From Parabacteroides sp. PF5-9 (lineage in GTDB: Bacteria > Bacteroidota > Bacteroidia > Bacteroidales > Tannerellaceae): a stretch of DNA of 64,000 nucleotides. Location of the stretch: positions 240,490-304,489 of the forward strand of contig NZ_JARXWG010000001.1 in assembly GCF_029893105.1 (NCBI RefSeq), in the 5' to 3' direction. Positions 17,371 through 25,840 of the stretch are shown here, piece by piece; the first letter of the stretch is position 1, and every line of letters starts with the position of its first letter. The position numbers and the translations under genes were made by a program. The notes below the pieces were generated by a model. It was not told the DNA's origin. It ran no database searches and saw only the letters and a list, made by a program, of their open reading frames with translations.

Positions 17371-18131
17371 AACTGACTTGCGCCATTATCGATGATGAAC
17401 CTCTTGCAGTTAGCCTGTTGGAGAGTTATGTCAATAAAACACCGTTTCTTGAATTGAAAGGAACATATAATAGTGCCTTGAATGCTTTATCGACACTGAC
17501 GAATGATCCGGTAGATTTGCTCTTTCTGGATATACAGATGCCGGAATTGAGCGGATTGGAGTTTTCGCATATCCTGAAGACGGATACACGGATTATTTTT
17601 ACGACAGCCTTTGATCAGTATGCTTTAGACAGTTATAAAGTGAATGCATTGGATTATCTGTTGAAACCGATTAACTATCCCGATTTTCTGCAATCGGTCA
17701 ATAAAGCACTTCAGTGGTATGAACTGTTGCGCAAACAAGACGAAACGCCCATTTCTGGCGAGCAATCTTCTGTTGTGAAGGAGAAAGAGGATGAAATCGA
17801 ACGTATTTTTATAAAAACGGAGTATAAGCTGGTTCAGGTCGAATTGAAAAAGATACTTTATATTGAAGGGTTGAAAGATTACGTCAAAATTTATATCGAA
17901 GACGAAGCACGTCCGATCTTATCCCTGATGAGCATGAAATCAATGGAAGAGCAATTGCCCACTAACCGTTTTGTCAGAGTACACCGCTCATATATCGTAC
18001 AACCGGAGAAAATCAAAGTGATTGAAAGAAACCGGATTGTTTTCGGAAAAGAATACATCCCCATTTCAGATAATTACAAACAAAAATTTTTCGATTTCCT
18101 GGCACAGCGCTCGTTGATGCCTAAAAACTGA
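17367..18131 (+). CDS. LytTR family response regulator
   Basis: A 254-residue regulator. The receiver has the acidic pair IIDDEP, the phosphoacceptor aspartate in LLFLDIQMPELSG, T in FTTAF and K in LLKPI. A charged linker leads to the LytTR DNA-binding domain (IFIKTEYKLVQVELKKI ... FVRVHRSYIVQPEKI). All key residues are present, so it should be phosphorylated normally by the upstream kinase. LytTR proteins bind direct repeats near promoters; no obvious pair was identified upstream of the exporter operon. Confidence 0.93.
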   Translation: MKLTCAIIDDEPLAVSLLESYVNKTPFLELKGTYNSALNALSTLTNDPVDLLFLDIQMPELSGLEFSHILKTDTRIIFTTAFDQYALDSYKVNALDYLLKPINYPDFLQSVNKALQWYELLRKQDETPISGEQSSVVKEKEDEIERIFIKTEYKLVQVELKKILYIEGLKDYVKIYIEDEARPILSLMSMKSMEEQLPTNRFVRVHRSYIVQPEKIKVIERNRIVFGKEYIPISDNYKQKFFDFLAQRSLMPKN

Positions 18132-18163
18132 GTTCGCTAATTCCTTTTTGTTGCTATAAATGG

Positions 18164-18618
18164 ATAATTTGTGACATAAATCACGAATAATCCATTTTCA
18201 GCTAACGCACACTTTGATCATTTATACCCAAATAGATGCCCGATTAGGTGTTTTTTAGGCAAAAGAGGCTTGTTTTTGCCTTTTTGTTCTGCATCTTCCG
18301 TCCATTTTATGCAGAAGATTTTTAAAATCATGCAGATGACCTTGGAGAAACATCTAAATGACTTGATCAAGTCATTTAGATCAATTTTTAAGCGACCGAA
18401 AAGAGTCGAAAAAACGGTCTGAAAACAGGTGGTTTTTTCCCAGAATAGCTATTTTGTCAGACCAAGAAAAAGTGGATATAAGAAATGATAATCAAAGCCG
18501 CATATAAAAATAAAAGCTGATTCCTTGCGTTTTTTCAAGTGAAGTTGTAGTTGGCTCCAAATAACCGAATGATAGAGGGGGTTAAATAACAAATTGTAAA
18601 AAAATGACAGATTGTAAC
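18164..18618. repeat. Diverged ~455-base non-coding repeat, copy 1
   Basis: Homologous along its whole length to 49144-49597 with nearly the same length (455 and 454 bases). Shared blocks in order: AATTTGTG...CATTTT..GCTAAC, GCAAAGAGG-like, TTTATGCAG..GATTTTT, AAATCATGCAGAT, ACATCTAAAT, AAAAAACGG, CCAGAATA-like, AGAGGGGGT and GACAGATTGTAAC. This copy holds a perfect 30-base palindrome at 18352-18381, where the second copy has decayed. No ORF, tRNA or rRNA is seen. It may be a dead mobile element, an untranslated RNA or a regulatory block. Confidence 0.7.
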
Positions 18619-18630
18619 AGATGCTAAAGT

Positions 18631-18965
18631 AGCGTGAGTTCGATAGAAAGAGTTATTTCAAGTAGTGTAATGTTTGAAGATTTTCCGAAGGCCAAATCCC
18701 GCAGGGATTTAATGTGCATAACCCCGGGTGAAGAGGAGCGTAGCGGATCGACCCGGGGTATATAATGAGTGTAACAAACGAACGCCGAAGGTGTTCAATC
18801 ATCTGCGGTTCAACACCTATCGGCGTTGATTGGAGAGTAGTTTCTATTCACCCCGGGTCGATCCGCTACGCTCCTCTTCACCCGGGGTTATGCACATTGA
18901 ACGCCTGTGGCGTTCGCCTTCACTATCTTCACATTTTCTTCTATTTGAAACTTATAACTCACGTT
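18631..18965 (+). mobile_element. MITE-like element, copy B
   Basis: Second copy of the element at 7416, in opposite orientation. The ends are AGCGTGAGTTCGATA and its complement-like TATAACTCACGTT. Flanking bases AAAGT and AAAGA fit a 5-base target duplication with one change. The 39-base inverted arms (18720-18758 and 18851-18889) pair perfectly. It lies 12 bases from the end of the ~455-base repeat. Confidence 0.82.
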
Positions 18966-19246
18966 AAAGAAGGAAAGTATTATCCACTTTTATCGATAGT
19001 TAAAATCTGTAACTACCTATACGATTATCACCCTTTTTTATCGTGTACAATTAAAATTCGAAAATCCCTCCATATTTGTTATAAAGCAGAAGTTTAGAAG
19101 GATTTTTTATGCCTGTTTGTTATTTAAAAGATCGTTTGATTGTCGTTTTGTGCTTACATATTGTTACTTGATAGGCGTATTCTGAAATATTAGAACTGCT
19201 TAATTTGTTAATTAATGTGATTTATAAAACAAAATGTCACTAAACA
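18966..19246. other. AT-rich intergenic stretch, nothing recognised
   Basis: About 280 bases between the MITE-like copy and the promoter at 19247. No reading frame with family features, hairpin with T-run or repeat was found here. Confidence 0.4.
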
Positions 19247-19278
19247 TTTGTTTTAACCCTACAAAAGACTTTATTTTG
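19247..19278 (+). promoter_or_regulatory. Candidate promoter of the DUF3836-type gene
   Basis: TTTG (19247-19250) lies exactly 20 bases before TTATTTTG (19271-19278), one mismatch from TAnnTTTG, and 38 bases before the ATG at 19317. Confidence 0.55.
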
Positions 19279-19316
19279 TGATCAAATAGTAAGTAAACCT
19301 TTTAAAATTGAATAGT

Positions 19317-19724
19317 ATGAAAACGAAAGCATTATCAAGAATTATTTGTGTTTTTGTGACTGTATTAATGACTTCTTTTGCTGTAAATGCTTCAAGTCCA
19401 AAAAATTACATTTTTGACACAAAGGAGGAAAATGGCAAGGTGGTTTCAAAAGTTATCTTTTTACAGGATAATGGCCTTTTGAATAAGGAGATGATGTATG
19501 AGTTTACGTATAACGACAATGGTCAGGTAGCCGAAAAGAAAGCCTATCGTTGGGATAAGAAAACTTCGGCTTGGGAGCCGTTTTTCCTAATCGCTTATAC
19601 CTATAATGGAGGTGAAGAAATTCATACGACCTATGCGATGTGGGATAAGAAGAAAAAAGATTTTATTTTGAATCAACAGCAAATGGTTATACCGGCAGCC
19701 AGTTATGAGGAGATCTTCTCGTAA
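19317..19724 (+). CDS. Small secreted protein, DUF3836-like
   Basis: About 135 residues with a cleavable signal peptide (IICVFVTVLMTSFAVNAS). The mature part is a run of beta-rich repeats: YIFDTKEENGKVVSKVIFLQ, YEFTYNDNGQVAEKKAYRWD, AYTYNGGEEIHTTYAMWD. This resembles the DUF3836 family of secreted proteins common in Bacteroides and Parabacteroides, whose function is unknown. The ATG at 19317 (MKTKALSRII) is preferred over a TTG three codons upstream. A bidirectional terminator follows. Confidence 0.75.
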   Translation: MKTKALSRIICVFVTVLMTSFAVNASSPKNYIFDTKEENGKVVSKVIFLQDNGLLNKEMMYEFTYNDNGQVAEKKAYRWDKKTSAWEPFFLIAYTYNGGEEIHTTYAMWDKKKKDFILNQQQMVIPAASYEEIFS

Positions 19725-19810
19725 TCGGGAACGACAGCCGAACGTAGGCTTCCCTTTGAGCATTTTTTGACTCTTGGAGCTATTTGAGAAGACAGTTAGT
19801 TTGGATAACT

Positions 19811-19862
19811 AAAAAGGACTGGAATCTAAGGTATTTAAATACCGGGATCCAGTCCTTTTCTT
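19811..19862. terminator. Bidirectional terminator
   Basis: AAAAAGGACTGGA (19811-19823) pairs with TCCAGTCCTTTT (19848-19859); the stem is followed by T-rich sequence on both strands. It separates the plus-strand DUF3836-type gene from the minus-strand exporter operon that ends at 19880. Confidence 0.8.
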
Positions 19863-19879
19863 TTTAGAGTTATTTGCAA

Positions 19880-21226
19880 TTATAATTCGATTTCTATGCC
19901 TCTATAGAAATCAAGAATCTTTGTTCTGAAAATAAAGTCGTATTTGGCCTGTGATTGTTCAGATAGGCTTTGCGCATATTTTGTTTTTGCTTCGTTGTAT
20001 TCAAATACGGTACTTTTACCGGCACTATAACGATCCTCGGCATATTTGAATGCTGTTTTACTGGCTTCAACAGATTTATCGGAAGCGATATACTTTTCCT
20101 GAGCAGCAGTGGCGTTATAATACGCTTGTTGAATCTCTTTGTACAGAACTTTTTTACTGTTTTCTACCATCAGTTCCCGGTTTTGAATCCCTAAACGAGC
20201 CGTGCGTACACTGTTGCGTACCTGAAACCGATTGAAGATAGGAATGTTTAGGCTGAAACCGATCGTTTTGCGTTCGTTTTGTTTGATTTGATCGCTGAAA
20301 CCCGGGTTGTCCCTGCCACTCCCTGTGTAATAATAATAGCCGTTGCTATAGCTGGCGTTAAAATTTAATTTCGGATAATATCCGGCTTGTGCCACTTTAA
20401 GCATCTTTTTCTGACTTTCCAACAGATACTCCTGTTCTTTGACCTGCGGTTTGAATGCTACAGCTTGTTCGTAAATATTATCAGGAGGCAGGATGCTTCC
20501 CATATATTGAGCAACAGCATCATTGATCTCCGGGCTTACCACATCAAAGTTCGATTCTGTTCTTTCAAGTTCAAGACTCTGTGCCAGGTCGAGCAACACG
20601 AGGTTGACATTGTTTTTGGCTTCTGTCAGAGTGACTTCGTCACGTGCTAACTGTGCTTTCATGTCGTATAATTGAGATAACGGTACTTTTCCGGCATTGA
20701 CCAACGCTTCGGTTTTAGCCACTTGTTCGCCGGTTAGTTCAACCTGAAGTTCGGCAATTTTCAGTATCTCTTTATTATAAAGAACCTGTAGAAAATACGA
20801 GGCAATGCCTACTGAAAGGTTTTCTTTTGCCTTATTGAGTGATTCGACAGCCGCCTGAAGATCCAGTTTTTTAGCAGCGATATCGTTCGGAATTTTCAAT
20901 CCGTCGAATATCGGCATATTCAGTTGCAAATAGGCTGAGGTATTGCGGGAGTTCTGATCGACGATCACCCCTTCTTTCGTTGGCGAGCGTCCGAAATCAA
21001 AATTCTGATTAACACCTGCATTCAGGTCGGGCAACCAACTGTATTTACTGGTATGTAGTGCCACCTCACGGTTGCTTTGCTCCACTTCGATCTGTTTGAG
21101 GTCGATATTGTGCTCAATGGCATAATGGATACATTCTTCTAATGTCCACTGTTTGACCGGTTGTTGCGCTTGTGCTTCCCAGGAGAAAAACAGCACTATA
21201 GAGAAGCATAATATATATTTCATCAT
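19880..21226 (-). CDS. TolC family outer-membrane channel protein, second exporter
   Basis: A 448-residue OEP family protein. The signal peptide (MMKYILCFSIVLFFSWEAQAQ) is followed by WTLEECIHYAIEHNIDLKQIEVEQSN, the typical first repeat, and later by GKVPLSQLYDMKAQLARD and AGKSTVFEYNEAKTKYAQ at the two pseudo-symmetric helix tips. It is the last gene of a five-gene operon. An in-frame upstream ATG would overlap the adaptor gene and precede the signal peptide with charged residues, so the ATG at 21226 is chosen. Confidence 0.9.
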   Translation of the reverse strand: MMKYILCFSIVLFFSWEAQAQQPVKQWTLEECIHYAIEHNIDLKQIEVEQSNREVALHTSKYSWLPDLNAGVNQNFDFGRSPTKEGVIVDQNSRNTSAYLQLNMPIFDGLKIPNDIAAKKLDLQAAVESLNKAKENLSVGIASYFLQVLYNKEILKIAELQVELTGEQVAKTEALVNAGKVPLSQLYDMKAQLARDEVTLTEAKNNVNLVLLDLAQSLELERTESNFDVVSPEINDAVAQYMGSILPPDNIYEQAVAFKPQVKEQEYLLESQKKMLKVAQAGYYPKLNFNASYSNGYYYYTGSGRDNPGFSDQIKQNERKTIGFSLNIPIFNRFQVRNSVRTARLGIQNRELMVENSKKVLYKEIQQAYYNATAAQEKYIASDKSVEASKTAFKYAEDRYSAGKSTVFEYNEAKTKYAQSLSEQSQAKYDFIFRTKILDFYRGIEIEL

Positions 21227-21239
21227 GATGTAACAGTTA

Positions 21240-22361
21240 TTATTTCTTATTCGGATCAATAGCAGCACCTCTGATCTTATCGTTTGATGTTAATCCTTCG
21301 ATGATCTCGATTTTTATTCCGTCGGACAGACCGACTTTCACCGCATGTTTTTCGAAGATCTGTTCCGGTTTCTCTTGTTTGACTAATTGAACAAAGGCGG
21401 AGTCTCCATTGAATTCAACTGTACTTTCCGGAATGGTCAGTACCTTTTCAGCACGTTTCAATACAATTTCAGCATTTGCACTGTATCCTGCACGGATAAA
21501 GGCATCTTCCGGAATATCGACGGCCGCTTTAATTTCGAACTGGATGGAACCGTTTTTTTCAACACCTTTAGGCGATACATATTCCAGTTGTGCGTCGAAA
21601 GTGCGACTTTCCATGGCACCAATCGTCAGTTTGAGGGGCATTCCTTCGTTGATCCGTCCGATCTCTGTTTCATCAACGTTTCCTTTAAAAATCATATCAT
21701 TCATATCAGCGACAGAAGCAATGGTGGTTCCGTCATTGAAGTTGTTTGACTGAATCACGGAATTCCCCACTTTTACAGGAACATCCAAAATCATCCCGGT
21801 GATTGTACTTCTGATCTGAGTCGTACTGGCCACTTTGGAGTTGCGGGCAATCCCGTCGCGGATAATCTCCAGCGCGCTTTGGGCATTGTCGCGTTCTTCC
21901 TTGGCTCTGAGATAATTGGCCTGTGAGAGATCAAAATCTTCCTTGGCAATTACCCCTTGCTGAAAGAGCATTTCGTCTCGTTTGAATGTTTCCTCTACTT
22001 GTTTAAGTGAAATTCCGGCAACGTTTACCCGCGATTCAGCGCTATTGAGTTGAACCATTTCTGGGATCACCTTTATACGTGCAATAATCTCGCCCTCTTT
22101 CACCATCTGTCCGGCCTCTTTGAGCAGTTCGGAGATGATACCTGATATCTGCGGTTTGATCAGTACTTCATAACGGGGTTCGACATTTCCGGTTGCGACC
22201 GTTTTTGTTTCCACATCTCCTGTTTCCGGCACGACTATTTCATAGACCGTGACAATCGGCTGAGCTTTTTTCCATAAGAAATAGAACGTACCGAGTACTG
22301 CGGCTCCCACCAACACTAACAACATAGTACGCAGGATTTTTTTCCAAATACGATTTTTCAT
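21240..22361 (-). CDS. HlyD-type periplasmic adaptor, second exporter
   Basis: A 373-residue membrane-fusion protein. One N-terminal anchor (ILRTMLLVLVGAAVLGTFYFL) precedes the lipoyl halves (TGNVEPRYEVLIKPQISGII ... STITGMILDVPVKVGNSVI), a helical hairpin (about 105-165) and beta-barrel domains. It lies 13 bases before the TolC gene and 22 bases after a permease gene. A longer in-frame start at 22427 would overlap the permease and precede the anchor with a hydrophilic leader, so the ATG at 22361 (MKNRIWKK) is preferred. Confidence 0.9.
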   Translation of the reverse strand: MKNRIWKKILRTMLLVLVGAAVLGTFYFLWKKAQPIVTVYEIVVPETGDVETKTVATGNVEPRYEVLIKPQISGIISELLKEAGQMVKEGEIIARIKVIPEMVQLNSAESRVNVAGISLKQVEETFKRDEMLFQQGVIAKEDFDLSQANYLRAKEERDNAQSALEIIRDGIARNSKVASTTQIRSTITGMILDVPVKVGNSVIQSNNFNDGTTIASVADMNDMIFKGNVDETEIGRINEGMPLKLTIGAMESRTFDAQLEYVSPKGVEKNGSIQFEIKAAVDIPEDAFIRAGYSANAEIVLKRAEKVLTIPESTVEFNGDSAFVQLVKQEKPEQIFEKHAVKVGLSDGIKIEIIEGLTSNDKIRGAAIDPNKK

Positions 22362-22383
22362 AATTTTATCTTTGTTATTTATA

Positions 22384-23649
22384 TTATTCTTCACGAATTG
22401 CATCAATGGCCTTGATCTGCATGGCACGCCAGGCGGGGATCAGTCCGGCTAACAGTCCACTGAACAAGAGTACCACAGTTGCGGCGATAGCAGTCTGGAT
22501 GTTTACTTCCGGATTTTCAAAGAAAGTAGTACTTTCTTGTGATGCGTTGGCTGTTGTGAGTAATTTATTGACCACATCCAATAGGAAGACCCCCAGGCTT
22601 AGTCCTAACAAACCTGCCAAGGCAGTCAGAACAAGACTTTCACTCATTACCTGAGAGATGATATTGAATGGTTTGGCGCCTAATGCCCGACGTACACCGA
22701 TCTCTTTTGTCCGTTCCTTGACCGTTACCATCATGATATTACTTACCCCGATGATCCCGGCTAACAATGTGCCCATACCCACCAGCCATACCAGAATATC
22801 TATTCCGGCAAACAGCATGGTGAACGTGGAAAACTGAGCGGCTAAATTAACGATCCCTACCGCCTGTGGGTCACTCGGTGCGATCTCGTTTTGTGTTTTT
22901 AAAACTGCAGAGATCTCATCGATGACTTCCTGAACAGGGTAATCCAGTTTGACACTGACACATAAAAAATGAAGGATATCTCCTTGATTGAGTGTCTGCT
23001 GCATGGTGCTGAACGGGAGGAATACGCTCTCCTCGGATCGTCCGCCAATATTTATACTGGAGGATCTGGCTTTTACGACGCCTACCACCTGATAATAAAG
23101 TCCGTTGACACGAATGTATTTACCTGTCGGATCTTGATTGCGGAATAAGGTCTCATTGACCTTTGTCCCGATAAGGCAGACTTTCCGTTTTTCCTGTATG
23201 TCAATCTCATTCAGTAATCTGCCATAGTGTAACTCTTGCGATTCGATGTTAAAATAGTCGGGCAATACGCCTTTGACATTATAACTCCCGGTCAGTTGTC
23301 CGTATACAATGTTTTTATCTCCGCTGTTACCCCAGATAATGGGGGAGATATCTTCGATACCGGCTACATTTTGCGTAATACTTTCTATATCGCGGTTGCG
23401 CATTTGCCACATGCGTCCTTTATTGAATCCTTTATAGGGTTCACTGGTTCGGTCGGTGTAAAAGAAGAGCGAATTGGTGGCAAATCCTTTGAAATTACCC
23501 AAGATACCGTTTTTCATTCCGGTGCCTGATCCCAAGAGGATTATCAGCATTAAGATTCCCCAGAAGACCCCAAAACAGGTCAGTAAGCTACGTGTTTTAT
23601 TTCGGGTGATGGTGACCCATATTTCAACCCATCTGTCTATATCAAACAC
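22384..23649 (-). CDS. MacB/FtsX-type ABC permease, second exporter (B)
   Basis: A 421-residue permease: N-terminal helix (LLTCFGVFWGILMLIILLGSG), periplasmic domain, and three C-terminal helices with GIIGVSNIMMVTVKERTKEIGVRRALGAKP. It is clearly homologous to the permease at 23699 but far from identical, so the pair could form a heterodimer on one ATPase, as in LolCE-type systems. The alternative is two homodimers sharing the ATPase. Confidence 0.9.
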   Translation of the reverse strand: MFDIDRWVEIWVTITRNKTRSLLTCFGVFWGILMLIILLGSGTGMKNGILGNFKGFATNSLFFYTDRTSEPYKGFNKGRMWQMRNRDIESITQNVAGIEDISPIIWGNSGDKNIVYGQLTGSYNVKGVLPDYFNIESQELHYGRLLNEIDIQEKRKVCLIGTKVNETLFRNQDPTGKYIRVNGLYYQVVGVVKARSSSINIGGRSEESVFLPFSTMQQTLNQGDILHFLCVSVKLDYPVQEVIDEISAVLKTQNEIAPSDPQAVGIVNLAAQFSTFTMLFAGIDILVWLVGMGTLLAGIIGVSNIMMVTVKERTKEIGVRRALGAKPFNIISQVMSESLVLTALAGLLGLSLGVFLLDVVNKLLTTANASQESTTFFENPEVNIQTAIAATVVLLFSGLLAGLIPAWRAMQIKAIDAIREE

Positions 23650-23698
23650 AGTTGTTAATTATTAATGATTAATAGTTTGAAACTACTTAAGTCCTTAT

Positions 23699-24973
23699 TT
23701 AGTCTGCTCTCATCGCTTCGATAGCGGTGATCTTCGTCGCTTTGCGTGCCGGGAAATATCCGGCTAGTACCCCTGCAACAACCAATACTCCGGTTGCAGC
23801 CATTGCTATGCCCAGATCTACTGTCGGATTGCGGAAGACCGTCGTTTCTTCTTCGGGATTACCTCCGCCGCTTGATGCGCCCGCCATTTCCATCCCATAA
23901 TTGATCAGTTCCGTCAGACCGATTCCCAGAACCATGCCGATATATCCGAAGACGGCAGTGACCAATACCGATTCAACAATAATCAATCCGAGGATAGAAG
24001 CCGGCTTGGCTCCTATGGCCTTGCGAATGCCAAATTCCTTTGTCCGTTCCCTAACGGTAATCAACATGATATTACTTACGCCTACTACTCCGGCCATTAA
24101 CGTTCCGATACCTACGATCCATATAAAAAGCGCGATACCGTTGGTCATGCCCTGCCACATCCGGAACTCGGAACCGGTGCTCCACGAGCCGATTGCATTT
24201 TTATCTTCAGGATCAAACTGGTGGCGACGCGCCATAAAATGACGGAACTGTTCGTTGAACGCCTCTTCAGCCTCTTCGGTATTGATACCTTTTAAGGTAA
24301 AACGGATATTTCCTACCCGATACCCACTATCATAGAGCATCTGTCCGGTGCTAAAGGGGATATACGCCGGTGCATCATTGCTATTATTCTCCTCCTCATA
24401 GATGCCTATGACCTGAAACATCAGGTTGCCTATTTTGACATGGCTCCCCAATGGCTCGATGGAATCGCGGAAAAGAACCTCTGCCATACGCGGACTGAGC
24501 ACAACCACCTTTCTGCGTTGTTGCAGATCCACTTCATTGAGGAAACGTCCTTTTCCGGAAAGAACCGGCACGTAAATAATCGAATTGAAATCAGGATGTA
24601 CCGCTTGTATGGATCCGGTAATATATTCTTTGTCGAAAGTGATCGTGTCACTTCTGTAGTTTACTGGGGAGATCAGATTGACTTCAGGGAAATGATTTTT
24701 TATGGCATATACATCTTCCTCCGTAAACTGAATACTTCGGTTTGGCAGATAGCCTTTATAAGGAAGCGTTGTATAACGCGACCAGCAGGTTACCGTATTG
24801 TCTGCCATATAGCGGAAGTTATAGGCAATCCCGTTTCCCAGTCCGTTCCCCGCGGCCAACAATACAATGAGCATGAAAATGCCCCATGCGACCGAGAAAC
24901 CGGTAAGGAAAGTACGAAGTTTATTTTTTTGCATCGTACTCCATATTTCACGGAGACTGTCAAACTCGAACAT
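23699..24973 (-). CDS. MacB/FtsX-type ABC permease, second exporter (A)
   Basis: A 424-residue permease with the same topology (FLTGFSVAWGIFMLIVLLAAG at the start; GVVGVSNIMLITVRERTKEFGIRKAIGAKP before the last helices). It contains a GASSGGGNPEEE insert between the C-terminal helices. The start overlaps the end of the ATPase gene by 14 bases, so the two are translated together. Confidence 0.9.
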   Translation of the reverse strand: MFEFDSLREIWSTMQKNKLRTFLTGFSVAWGIFMLIVLLAAGNGLGNGIAYNFRYMADNTVTCWSRYTTLPYKGYLPNRSIQFTEEDVYAIKNHFPEVNLISPVNYRSDTITFDKEYITGSIQAVHPDFNSIIYVPVLSGKGRFLNEVDLQQRRKVVVLSPRMAEVLFRDSIEPLGSHVKIGNLMFQVIGIYEEENNSNDAPAYIPFSTGQMLYDSGYRVGNIRFTLKGINTEEAEEAFNEQFRHFMARRHQFDPEDKNAIGSWSTGSEFRMWQGMTNGIALFIWIVGIGTLMAGVVGVSNIMLITVRERTKEFGIRKAIGAKPASILGLIIVESVLVTAVFGYIGMVLGIGLTELINYGMEMAGASSGGGNPEEETTVFRNPTVDLGIAMAATGVLVVAGVLAGYFPARKATKITAIEAMRAD

Positions 24974-25652
24974 AACCGGCTCCTTTTTCTATGGATTCAA
25001 TAACACCATCGCGCAAGCGGATAATCCTGTCACACGCATCTGCAACAGATTGCTCGTGTGTGACAATGATCATTGTCATGCCCTCTTTATTTACCTGGCG
25101 AAGCAGTTCCATAACCTCTACCGTAGTGCTACTGTCAAGTGCTCCGGTCGGTTCGTCGGCAAGGATAACCTGTGGTTTGGCAATAAGTGCACGGGCTATA
25201 GCTACGCGTTGTTTTTGTCCTCCGGAAAGTTCATTCGGCATATGTTCCGCCCACTCTTTCAGACCGACCATATCCAGGTAATCCAATGCGATTTTATTGC
25301 GTTTTTTTCGGTTGACTCCCTGGTAGTAGAGTGGGAGAGCTACGTTCTCCATCGCATTTTTAAATGAAATGAGATTAAAGGACTGGAAGACAAAGCCGAT
25401 CAACTGATTACGTAATTCGGCCGCCCGGGTTTCACTCAGATCACGGATTAAATGTCCGTCGAGGGTATATGTGCCTGAATCATATGTGTCCAGAATCCCT
25501 AGAATATTTAATAAAGTAGATTTTCCGGAGCCGGAAGCGCCCATAATGGAGACCATTTCACCTTTTTCTATATCCAGATTAATTCCTTTCAGTACATGGA
25601 GTGGAGCACCGTTAAAATACGTTTTGTTTATCCCTTGTAATTGGATGATCAT
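24960..25652 (-). CDS. MacB/LolD-type ABC ATPase, second exporter
   Basis: A 230-residue ABC ATPase. Walker A GASGSGKST, Q-loop GFVFQSFNLISFKNAMENV, signature [15 protein letters not shown], Walker B VILADEPTGALD and switch histidine IIVTHEQSVAD are all intact. It is the first gene of the ATPase-permease-permease-adaptor-TolC operon, which reverses the order of the exporter at 11526. Confidence 0.93.
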   Translation of the reverse strand: MIIQLQGINKTYFNGAPLHVLKGINLDIEKGEMVSIMGASGSGKSTLLNILGILDTYDSGTYTLDGHLIRDLSETRAAELRNQLIGFVFQSFNLISFKNAMENVALPLYYQGVNRKKRNKIALDYLDMVGLKEWAEHMPNELSGGQKQRVAIARALIAKPQVILADEPTGALDSSTTVEVMELLRQVNKEGMTMIIVTHEQSVADACDRIIRLRDGVIESIEKGAGYVRV

Positions 25653-25745
25653 ATCATTGTTTTTTTATAAAACGCTTACAATTTTTATTTATTAGACGAC
25701 TAATACTAATAAATGGTTGCACGTATGGGTTATATTTTATCGTCA

Positions 25746-25785
25746 CAAATATATGTTATGATATGATACCTTGCATCACAAGGTA
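25746..25785 (-). promoter_or_regulatory. Promoter of the second exporter with upstream palindrome
   Basis: On the minus strand TATATTTG (25746-25753) fits the -7 box, with a leader of about 90 bases. Thirteen bases upstream lies TACCTTG-CATCA-CAAGGTA (25767-25785), a perfect inverted repeat covering the -33 position. It may be an operator; no dedicated regulator gene is adjacent. Confidence 0.5.
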
Positions 25786-25840
25786 CTTAATATTAGAATA
25801 AATTAACAAAAAATACGATTTTGATACATGAACAACCGTC

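Noticed and set aside
18765..19097. Short frames inside the MITE-like elements (similar ones at 7414-7626, 7589-7807 and 48749-49015)
   Set aside because: The peptides derive from the inverted arms and palindromes, are not conserved in length, and run out of the element into flanking sequence.
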